From Chitinophaga filiformis (GTDB taxonomy: Bacteria > Bacteroidota > Bacteroidia > Chitinophagales > Chitinophagaceae), in contig NZ_JAKIRP010000008.1 in assembly GCF_021646545.1 (NCBI RefSeq), positions 124,001 through 188,000 on the forward strand: a DNA stretch of 64,000 nt, in the 5' to 3' direction. Below the pieces are notes generated by a model. It saw nothing but the letters and a program-made list of their open reading frames with translations, was not told the origin of the DNA and did not search any database. Numbering within the stretch: the stretch's first letter is position 1; every line of letters begins with the position of its first letter. Position numbers and translations under genes: made by a program. This document shows, piece by piece, positions 35,514 to 44,100 of the stretch.

Positions 35514-35550
35514 AAAAAAAAACGGGATCGTCAAGACCCCGTTTTTTTTA
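35514..35550. terminator. Terminator after the acyltransferase gene
   Basis: An A7-CGGG / CCCG-T7 stem-loop with a loop near ATCGTCAAGAC. It lies 25 bases beyond the 3' end of the minus-strand acyltransferase gene, with the T-tract usable on either strand. It shields the riboswitch-controlled run from read-through. Confidence 0.85.
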
Positions 35551-35574
35551 TATGTTAGAGACGGTCGCGGGTTA

Positions 35575-36804
35575 TTACGCACCTACAGCCTTTTCCAGGT
35601 CCTTATTTCTCTCTGCTGCTACGGTAGAACTCTTAGGTTCAAACGCCTTCTTAAGCGATAAAAATCTTGACTCAACTAAACGGTATGACAAATAAGCGGT
35701 AATAAAAGTAAGAACGCTGGAAATTGCATATAAAGCAATTGTTGCGCTTAATGGAGATAGTGTGCGCAAGATATTCTTCAGGATCAGGACTACAAATAGC
35801 AATACAATGCTATGATACATGTAAATACCAAAGGATAGATTTCCAAGGAAATTGAGTATCTTATTATTTGTAGTGAGAATTGTTTTCGGGTTTGACGAGG
35901 TGTTGAGGATCAGCCAAAGGAAAAGCGCGTTTGTAGCAAGAAAAGAGTAAAAATGGCCGAATATTGCACTATAGGCAACACCTATCCAGGTCGTATTTTC
36001 CTGGGTCAAATAGTTGTGACAGGTAAGTCTCACAGCGATCAACGATAAAAACAGGATCTGACATCCCCGATTGAAGATCTTCATGTTCATCATCCGTTCG
36101 CGGAAATGATAGAATAACCAGGCTCCGAGTCCACCCACACTCATCGCTTCAAACTTTAATGTAAATAAAAACTTAGTCAGTACTGTTGGAGGGTTAACCG
36201 CGGAATACGCATAGAATATTCCTCTTAATACAATAATCGTAGCAAATATAGCAATGGCGTATTTTTTGAAATATTTCACCAGAGGCGCCCAAAAAAAGTA
36301 AAATTGTTCTTCAACGCCAATTGACCACAAGGGGGTAAGATAACCGACCTCCCAGATGCTCGTAACGAGATTAGGCAGAAAAAGAGTAAAAAGTAAGCCA
36401 GCCGTAGTTAAAGGAAATGTAGGTGTATATCCGTGATTCACTATTTTAATCGCAGCAGGGATCAATAGCAGACCGATGATTAGTACAAGATAGTAAAGCG
36501 GCCATATCCTCAACACGCGCCTCATATAAAAGTTTCTGACATTAATCGTACCTGAGTTAGCTTCTTCTTCCAGCAACAAATAGGTGATCAGAAAACCGCT
36601 CAATACAAAGAAAAATTCCACGGCACTAGCTCCGGATGAGAAAAGAGTATAATTGGCCAGATTAAATAGGGAGAACCCTGACCGGTTTGATTCAGCATGT
36701 TGCATCAACACCAGAAAGGCCGCAAAAAAACGTAATCCATTAAGACCCTTAAAATAAACCTTTGACTGCTGCATAAGTTCCCGAAAATTATGTGATGCAC
36801 CCAA
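35575..36804 (-). CDS. Acyltransferase 3 family membrane protein
   Basis: A 409-residue inner-membrane protein with about ten helices. It has the family start GLNGLRFFAAFLVLMQHAE (the catalytic-type His near residue 41), the FFVLSGFLITYLLLEEE block and NFYMRRVLRIWPLYYLV with the Arg-rich loop, and later LWSIGVEEQFYFFWAP. These enzymes O-acylate surface sugars, lipid A, peptidoglycan or small molecules. The ORF starts at 36804; an ATG 30 bases further in (MQQSKVYFKG) is an equally good start. It stands alone between the terminator and a 746-base gap, so the target cannot be inferred from neighbours. Confidence 0.9.
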   Translation of the reverse strand: MGASHNFRELMQQSKVYFKGLNGLRFFAAFLVLMQHAESNRSGFSLFNLANYTLFSSGASAVEFFFVLSGFLITYLLLEEEANSGTINVRNFYMRRVLRIWPLYYLVLIIGLLLIPAAIKIVNHGYTPTFPLTTAGLLFTLFLPNLVTSIWEVGYLTPLWSIGVEEQFYFFWAPLVKYFKKYAIAIFATIIVLRGIFYAYSAVNPPTVLTKFLFTLKFEAMSVGGLGAWLFYHFRERMMNMKIFNRGCQILFLSLIAVRLTCHNYLTQENTTWIGVAYSAIFGHFYSFLATNALFLWLILNTSSNPKTILTTNNKILNFLGNLSFGIYMYHSIVLLFVVLILKNILRTLSPLSATIALYAISSVLTFITAYLSYRLVESRFLSLKKAFEPKSSTVAAERNKDLEKAVGA

Positions 36805-37550
36805 TAACAGATTGACAAGAACTGGAGTGCCGCGTATTGTTTTATAAATTGTTTATTGTTAATGAGTTATGGGAAGGATCGTTTGAATTAAAGTCTTGAA
36901 ACAGATTGTTTTCAGATATTATTCCTACAATTTCCGTCTATATCTAACTAATTTTGAAGTGCAAATATACTTTTTATTAATTTTTATAAGAGCAGGTACC
37001 TCATCTTTTTATGATACCCAAACGGGGGGACAAGTAGAGCATCCTTACACAGGGCAGCTTGATTACATCCGTTTGTTCCGATATTGTTATCAGAGAAACA
37101 GCGCGCATAACTCACACAAGGGCATGATCGGGCAAAAGATACAACGCATATACGGTGCGTAGCAGGAACCTTTCTTTGTAATAAAGTGAGTTATTGATGT
37201 GATGTAACGTGCATCCCACTAATGTGTTATGTATTTTATCGCATCATTTTATCACCTTTGCAACCAGTTGAAATTAGATGTTGCCCAGTACCCATTTCAT
37301 AGGTGTCCTATACTTTGTTCGAGCATATTCATAATTGTCAATTTAGATCTTAGTGTGTAGCCAGTGAAGAATTGTTATAAGTCGCTTATGACAATCCTGC
37401 AAGGTCATGTTAATGATTGTCGTAAAACGTCAGATTGTAAGACCAGGACGACGGTTTTGCAAAGCCGCTGTTTTGCCTGCGAGGTATGTCGCAGGAGTTG
37501 ATACATGTAACTCTTAGGAACAATATTTTAAAAAGTAAATCTCGATACCA
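36805..37550. other. AT-rich intergenic region between divergent genes
   Basis: 746 bases between the minus-strand acyltransferase and the plus-strand fibre-like gene. Apart from the -7 box noted separately, no gene is supported. An 88-codon frame at 36896-37162 has no family resemblance and an unlikely composition. The part at about 37240-37320 has CACCTTTG and TATACTTTG, each near the -7 consensus, so the promoter for the plus-strand Rhs locus is probably in the right half. No RNA gene was recognised. Confidence 0.5.
36962..36969 (-). promoter_or_regulatory. -7 promoter box (TATATTTG), upstream of the acyltransferase gene
   Basis: On the minus strand TATATTTG matches the Bacteroidota -7 consensus TAnnTTTG exactly, about 158 bases before the acyltransferase start. 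No clear TTG -33 box is seen at 19-21 bases upstream; the region is a run of A and T. Tentative. Confidence 0.4.
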
Positions 37551-38522
37551 ATGAAATCAGTTTTGAAGAATGCCATCATGTTAGGGTTTGCAGTAAGCTT
37601 ATCTTTCTCTGCAACTGCCCAGAGTTATATTGAAAATGATATTACAAGCGCACAGACAGCCAATTTCTGGATAACCGGATCCGGCAAATTGGGCAATGGT
37701 CTTATTTTGACAAAAAACGGTACCGACGCACCACTTCTGGGCATCCAGTTATTAAATACAGCAGAAACGCGGGGGGCAAATATACAATTAACCGGAGGAA
37801 CGAATCCAGGGCTTGCAACGTGGATACACGATGGTACCAGCTGGGTTGAACGAATGAGGATAACGGCCACCGGTTTAATAGGTATTAATGCACAAGCTCC
37901 GGGAAAGCGATTGGATATTGCTGATACATCTTCCATTATTTACCGTCCAACCGGTACGGCAGCATTGCCATACGGAGGTATTGTGCAGATTAATAATAAT
38001 TCTCCTGTGGACAGCTCCGGCTCACACTTTTTAATGACAGCGGTGAATGCGAGTGGCTATAGAAATGCAGCTTATATCGGTATTATGGCTAACAAAGGAG
38101 CCACACCGGCACCGGATATGGTTTTCGGTCAGCGCACATCAGGGTTTGGGTGGACTGAGGCAATGAGAATCAAAGGAAATGGCAGTGTTGCTATTGGAAC
38201 TACTGAAGTAGCAGATTATAAGCTGGCAGTAAAAGGCGCTATTGGAGCTACCAGAGTAAAGGTTACTTTGACTGGTTGGGCTGATTTTGTTTTTGAGCCT
38301 GATTATCGGTTGCCTTCTTTAACGGATCTGGAAACTTATATTAAGAAGAATAAACATCTGCCAGATGTGCCTTCTGCGAGTGAGGTAGCAAAAGAGGGAT
38401 TGGACCTGGGAGAGATGAATAAGATTTTGTTGCAGAAGATTGAAGAGTTGACGTTGCATGTGATAGAAATGCAGAAGGAGATTGATCAACTGAAGAAGCA
38501 TGGAGCGCCGGAGGCGAAATAG
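37551..38522 (+). CDS. Secreted fibre-like protein with C-terminal coiled coil
   Basis: A 323-residue protein with a signal peptide (core LGFAVSLSFS, cleavage after ATAQ near residue 24). The middle is rich in Gly, Thr and Ala with short beta repeats such as GNGSVAIGT and MRITATGLIGINAQAP, as seen in phage tail-fibre and adhesin shafts. The C-terminus has a conserved module: GWADFVFEPDYRLPSL, YIKKNKHLPDVPSASEV, LGEMNKILLQKIEELTLHVIEMQK, the last part being a probable trimeric coiled coil. This module recurs in many Bacteroidota secreted proteins of unknown function. The next gene is a paralogue with the same end. A surface role is inferred; phage origin is possible but no other phage gene is near. 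Confidence 0.75.
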   Translation: MKSVLKNAIMLGFAVSLSFSATAQSYIENDITSAQTANFWITGSGKLGNGLILTKNGTDAPLLGIQLLNTAETRGANIQLTGGTNPGLATWIHDGTSWVERMRITATGLIGINAQAPGKRLDIADTSSIIYRPTGTAALPYGGIVQINNNSPVDSSGSHFLMTAVNASGYRNAAYIGIMANKGATPAPDMVFGQRTSGFGWTEAMRIKGNGSVAIGTTEVADYKLAVKGAIGATRVKVTLTGWADFVFEPDYRLPSLTDLETYIKKNKHLPDVPSASEVAKEGLDLGEMNKILLQKIEELTLHVIEMQKEIDQLKKHGAPEAK

Positions 38523-38610
38523 TACATACCGGTAATGCCGTTCATTCGCTTCCGAGTTAATGGAGGCTTATCATCAGGCATAATTTACATTCTAATATAA
38601 ACTCAATACC

Positions 38611-39609
38611 ATGAATAAGGTTCTTTTAAGCTTGACAGCATTGTTATTATCATCTGTTTACGTAAACGCGCAAACAGACACTTTTTCCACTATACAATTT
38701 CCCAATAACGTATACACAAATACTATCACTACCGGCTTGTATTCCGGAAACAACAGGTCAGGCTTTATTTACCAGTCCAATGGCGCTATAAACTACGGAT
38801 TGTTTGGTGCCAAGGCCGTTGGGTTTAAGTTCCGTTGGTTAGCACATGACAATGGAAGTATTGATTATACTACAGATACCGACCAGGTCATGTACCTGGA
38901 TGCTAACGGTAACCTGAATATGAAAGGCACGCTGACGACGGGCGGAAATGTAGGTATTGGTACCGCTCCCACATCCGATAAAGTAACTATCGATATGGGT
39001 GCAACCAGGGGAATTATAAATTTACTCAGCGATGGGGATGCTGCTGCTTATTCAGACTTGAGGTTCAATGTAAAAACAGCAACAGGAATAGCATCCGGTA
39101 AGCCAATGTCCTGGGTAACTTCTTTGAGGAAGGATGGCTACTTCAGTAATGATCTGACCGGGCCAACGCTTGAGTTTTATGCGTTGAGAAGCGTCGTGGG
39201 AGGATATTACGCTCCGCTGCTTTTCAAGGCAAACGGAGATGTGATACTAGCTGGTGCACGTAATGCTACTAATGGTAATGTGGGGATTGGCACTACTGAT
39301 ACCAAAGGGTATAAGCTGGCAGTTAACGGAGATGCGATGTTTACAAGGATACAGGTAAAAGCGTATGCTAACTGGCCGGATTATGTTTTTGGCGAGAGCT
39401 ACAAGCTGATGCCATTGCAGGAACTGGAGGCGTATGTGAAGGAAAATAATCACTTGCCGGAGGTGCCTTCAGCGAAAGAGGTGGAGAGAGAGGGGATAGA
39501 TGTAGCAGAGATGAATAAGATATTATTGAAGAAGATTGAGGAACTGACCTTGCATGTGATAGAGTTGGAGAAGAAAATAACCATTCTCGAAAAGAAGGAT
39601 ACTAAGTAA
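38611..39609 (+). CDS. Secreted fibre-like protein, paralogue of the preceding gene
   Basis: A 332-residue protein with a signal peptide (core LTALLLSSVYVN, ending NAQ). The shaft has YLDANGNLNMKGTL and GNVGIGTAPTSDKV, a pattern shared with the gene before it. The C-terminal module is nearly the same: NWPDYVFGESYKLMPL, YVKENNHLPEVPSAKEV, VAEMNKILLKKIEELTLHVIELEK. The N-terminal two thirds differ, so duplication was followed by replacement or fast change of the exposed part. Located 88 bases after its paralogue and 27 bases before the Rhs companion gene, on the same strand. Confidence 0.75.
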   Translation: MNKVLLSLTALLLSSVYVNAQTDTFSTIQFPNNVYTNTITTGLYSGNNRSGFIYQSNGAINYGLFGAKAVGFKFRWLAHDNGSIDYTTDTDQVMYLDANGNLNMKGTLTTGGNVGIGTAPTSDKVTIDMGATRGIINLLSDGDAAAYSDLRFNVKTATGIASGKPMSWVTSLRKDGYFSNDLTGPTLEFYALRSVVGGYYAPLLFKANGDVILAGARNATNGNVGIGTTDTKGYKLAVNGDAMFTRIQVKAYANWPDYVFGESYKLMPLQELEAYVKENNHLPEVPSAKEVEREGIDVAEMNKILLKKIEELTLHVIELEKKITILEKKDTK

Positions 39610-39636
39610 AATATTTAGGATTTGTAGACTTAAGAT

Positions 39637-41106
39637 ATGGAACGAAAGATTTATTTGTTTGGCCTGATAGCTGCTATTTGCATATGTGGCTCGGTCAGAC
39701 TATCGGCACAGGAGTGCTATTTTACTTCGTACACGGCAGGCGGGTTGGTAGGCTATAATGCATTTCCCTTCACGCCGCCTACATATTTCGACTGGAGTTA
39801 TGGACAATTAGAAAAGGAGGTGATTTACAATGCAGATAACGATTCTGTAAAGGTGACGGTGAACGAGTACAACACTTCTTTAGACAACTACTATAATAGT
39901 ACTCAGAGATTGCTGAATTTTACGTCGATAGCCTTGACTCCTGTTGTTTATGAATATAGAGCTAATCCCTCCGCATTGATCAAATCTTGGGACCAGGTAG
40001 TTCAGCCAATATACTATGCTTCAAAAACGTTCACTCCCGGTGCTGGTAGAAAGGACCTTGTGAAGACTACGACTACGGAATACAGCAATGGTCAAGGCAT
40101 GGTGTCTGATGTGAGCTACGCATATGATACGGCATTCAATGTCAAGACAGTTACCAGTTTGAATAGCAGGGGTGAGAAAATAGAGAGGGTTTCTTATTAT
40201 CCCTACGAGTACAGTAACACAGTTGGCACAGCAATGAAGCTGCAGAATATGTATAGCCCTGAGATTTCGGTTGAAAATTGGAAAACAAAAGGCAGTACAA
40301 AATATCTCGCCGGCGGATATGTCAATCAGTATGCGCAGTTGTCTTCAGGCTTGAGAAGCACAGGAATAGCTGCATTTAACAGTGCTGACATTGTTCCTTC
40401 AACAGCTGTTGCCGCTTTCAATCCTGCTTTGTTTAACAGGGACACTACTTTATTTAAGAAACTTATTTCGTTCAGCCAGTATACATCAAAAGGGCTGCTT
40501 AGTGAACAAAGTAAGGTAAATGATCTTCCACAGGCTTATATATATGGTTATAACGGTAATTATGTTATTGCCGAAGTAAAGAACGCGGCTGCAAGCGAGA
40601 TCGCATATAGCGGATTCGATGAAGATGGCAAAGGAAACTGGTCTTATAGCGGAGCCCCATTAACAGATGCAGCTGCGCTGTCTGGCGGGAAGGTATACAA
40701 TCTTACTGCAGGAGCGATTTCGAAGAGCGGTCTGTTTTCCGGTAAATCCTATAAAGTGTCTTATTGGAGTAAGACAGCTGCAGCGAATGTAAACGGAACC
40801 ACGGCCTTAAAAGGTGCTACCAGGAATGGGTGGACTTATTTTGAGCACGTCATACCTGCAGGTGCTACAACGGTTACTGTGCAGGGAGGTGTGATTATCG
40901 ATGATTTACGTTTGTATCCATCTTCTGCGCTGATGAGCACTTTCGCCTATCAACCTTTATATGGTATTACCGTAATGTGCGATCAGAATAACCAGATCAT
41001 GTATTATCAATATGATGATTTCGGCAGACTAAAGGTTGTTAAGGACATAGATGGTAAGGTATTAAAACAGTTTGACTACAAGTTCCAGGCATCAATTACA
41101 AAATAG
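39637..41106 (+). CDS. Rhs-companion secreted protein with beta-sandwich and YD-repeat-like end
   Basis: A 489-residue protein with a signal peptide (core LIAAICICGSV, cleavage near SAQ). Residues about 30-320 have many short strand repeats and Tyr-rich motifs; residues about 325-430 look like a carbohydrate-binding-type jelly roll (SGFDEDGKGNWSYSG, ISKSGLFSGKSYKVSYWSK, VTVQGGVIIDDLRL). The last 50 residues read like the end of the giant PA14/SpvB-like proteins that often precede Rhs genes in this phylum: YQPLYGITVMCDQNNQ, YYQYDDFGRLKVVKDIDGK, VLKQFDYKF. It is 14 bases before the Rhs gene. A role in export, anchoring or encapsulation of the Rhs protein is plausible but not shown. Confidence 0.7.
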   Translation: MERKIYLFGLIAAICICGSVRLSAQECYFTSYTAGGLVGYNAFPFTPPTYFDWSYGQLEKEVIYNADNDSVKVTVNEYNTSLDNYYNSTQRLLNFTSIALTPVVYEYRANPSALIKSWDQVVQPIYYASKTFTPGAGRKDLVKTTTTEYSNGQGMVSDVSYAYDTAFNVKTVTSLNSRGEKIERVSYYPYEYSNTVGTAMKLQNMYSPEISVENWKTKGSTKYLAGGYVNQYAQLSSGLRSTGIAAFNSADIVPSTAVAAFNPALFNRDTTLFKKLISFSQYTSKGLLSEQSKVNDLPQAYIYGYNGNYVIAEVKNAAASEIAYSGFDEDGKGNWSYSGAPLTDAAALSGGKVYNLTAGAISKSGLFSGKSYKVSYWSKTAAANVNGTTALKGATRNGWTYFEHVIPAGATTVTVQGGVIIDDLRLYPSSALMSTFAYQPLYGITVMCDQNNQIMYYQYDDFGRLKVVKDIDGKVLKQFDYKFQASITK

Positions 41107-41120
41107 TATCAAATCCCTAT

Positions 41121-44100
41121 ATGAAATTTATGCGACATTTAATAGTTGCTGTGGCTTTTTGCGTTGGGATGACGTACCCCAATATTTCTTCAGCCCAAAA
41201 CAAACCGGGAGGAACGCGCAGTACAGCTACGGCAGTGGCTGTTCCCTCGGCATATACTAATACGTCTGTTAACTATGTCAGGAGCTGGGAACCTGATATG
41301 CCATTGACGGATACAAACGCTGTTGTATCTGCGACCAGGAAAGTGAGGGAGGTGAAACAGACGACGCAGTACTTCGACGGTCTTGGACGCCCTGTACAAA
41401 CGGTTTCTAAGGGAACCAGTAGTGGCGGAAAAGACCTGGTGGCACCGGTTGTATATGATGCATTTGGAAGAGAACTGTACAAGTATCTTCCCTATGTACA
41501 GCAATCCGGCAACTTTAGCGATGGGAAGTTTAAGACAGACCCTTTTAACTCACAGAAAGCATTTTATCAAAATGGGGTGCTAAATCCGGGCGTTGTGGGC
41601 GAGAATATCTACTATGGTCAGCAGCAATTTGAGCCATCCCCACTTAACAGGCCCCTTAAGGCTTACTCAGCAGGTAATAGCTGGGCCAGCCGTCCGGTGG
41701 AAATGCGCTACCTGGTTAATTCGGTTGCTGACTCGGTGAGATTATGGAATATAGGAAACGGAATTCCGACCAGTACGGGTAACTATGCCGCCGGGCAGTT
41801 ACAAAAGAACGTGACAGTAGACGAGCAAGGCAGCCAGGTGGTTGAATTTAAGGATAAAGAGGGACAGGTCGTATTGAAAAAGGTACAGATAGCGGCGGCT
41901 CCTGGCACAGGGCATATCGGCTGGTTATGTACTTATTACGTCTACGACGATTTGGGAAATCTTCGGTTTGTTATACCGCCTTTGGCTGTGGATGCTATTA
42001 AGGGCTCATGGACAATAAGTACAGCTATTGCCGATGAGTTGTGTTTCCAATACCAGTACGATGGAAGGCGACGCATGGTGGTGAAAAAGGTGCCCGGCGC
42101 CGGTAGAGTCTTTATGGTATATGATGTTCGCGACAGGCTTGTGTTTACGCAGGACTCTATTCAGCGGACTAAATCTACTATGGAATGGCTGGTGACGTTT
42201 TATGATGAGTTGAACCGCCCAACCATGACGGCTATTTATCAAGGAACTGCGACGCGGGACACTTTACAGGCAAGGTTGAACAGGGCTGTAGCTTCTCAAT
42301 CTATTTCTTACGTGGCTCCGGCGAAGGCAGACCTGGCGTTGTACAGCCATGATGGAAGTCCGCTATATACCGCTACCAACAGCATTACAATGCTGGAAGG
42401 ATTTGATTCAGGTACTGGCGGTGAAACAGAAGCGATCGTTGATCCAGCCACCGCAGGTGATACGACGGTGATTACTGCTACGAATCCATTACCTGGTATA
42501 CCTGCATCTGCCTTAACGCCGCTGACATATACTTTTTACGATAATTATAATTACTCCGGGAAGTTAGCCTTTATTGGTACCGATACAGGGAAATTGTTGG
42601 CAGCTGATACGTTATATCCTGAGAAACTGCCGGTAAGCAATATGACGGGAGGGCTGGTGACAGGTGGTAAAGTGAGGGTATTGGGAACCAACAAGTGGTT
42701 GACAACGACTACATATTACAATGATAAAGGCCGTGTTGTTCAGGTGATAAGTGAAAATAACCTGGGCGGTAAAGATGTATTGAGCACCTTGTATAATTTC
42801 AAGGGAGCCGTTCTGGCGACTTACCTTCGCCATCAGAATCCCAGGAGCGTCACGCCGCAAAGCACGTTACTGACAACTATGACTTATGATCATGGTGGCA
42901 GGTTACTTACTGTGCGGAAGCGGTTGAATGATGATGTAAGTCAGGAGAAGTTGATTGCAGCTAACAGTTATGATGAACTAGGGCAATTGAGACTAAAACG
43001 GCTGGGTATGACAACCTCCGGAAGTGTGATTGATAGTTTAAACTATACTTATAATATTCGCGGCTGGTTGCAGGGCATTAACAAGAACTTTGTAAACAGC
43101 GGAAGTGCCACATCCAATTGGTTTGGTCAGGAATTGAGCTATGACTATGGATTTGATTCCAGTCAGTATAATGGCAATATCTCTGGCGTTAAGTGGAAGA
43201 CACGGGCGGACAGTGCCTGGGCTTATGGTTATAACTACGATAAGGCTAATCGTTTGACCGGGGCATATTTTACGCAGAAGAATGGTGGTAGCTGGGCACA
43301 GGATAAAAAGGACTTCACAGTTAGCAATTTGACCTATGACGCTAATGGAAATATCAAATCCATGTGGCAGAAGGGCATGATAGGAACAAAGATCGATACC
43401 ATCGACCGATTAAGTTATACCTATTTGACTAATAGCAACAAGCTTGCAGCGGTAGCTGATCCTAATCCAGCCAAGACAGCATCTGCAAAACTGGGAGATT
43501 TTATTGATGGCACGAATGCAGGTAATGACTATTTCTATGATGGAAATGGTAATATGGTGGCAGACTCTAATAAGCACATAAGTGCTATTGTGTATAATCA
43601 TCTGAACCTTCCGTCTGTAATTACGATTGCGGGAAAAGGGACCATTACTTATCAGTATGATGCTACCGGGAATAAGCTGAGCAAGACCGTACTCGATAAT
43701 ACTGGCAACCCTTCCAAAACAACTGTGACTGACTACGGAGGACCATTTGTATATAAGCAAGACAGCCTTGAGTTGATTAGTCATGAAGAGGGGCGTATTC
43801 GCCCGGTTTATAAAACGGGAGTTCCTGTTACCTATGCCTACGATTACTTTGAAAAAGACCATTTGGGCAATGTGAGAACAGTTTTAACTGATCAGACTGA
43901 TTTTACGATGTATGCAGCTACGATGGAAACCGAAGTGGCAGCCCAGGAAGTGGCGTTATTCAGTAATGTGGAAGAAACCCGTACGGAAAAGCCATCGGGA
44001 TATCCTGAGGATCAAACTACTGACAAGAACAAGTTTGTTGCAAAGTTGAATGCGAAGGCAGGAGGGAAGAAGATCGGTCCCTCACTTGTGCTGCGGGTGA

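Noticed and set aside
36896..37162. 88-codon open frame in the gap before the fibre-like genes
   Set aside because: Lys/Tyr/Phe-heavy sequence typical of translated AT-rich non-coding DNA; no signal, no family pattern and poor start context.
37551..39609. Prophage tail module
   Set aside because: Fibre-like shafts are present, but there are no portal, terminase, capsid, integrase or lysis genes; signal peptides also argue for secreted bacterial proteins.
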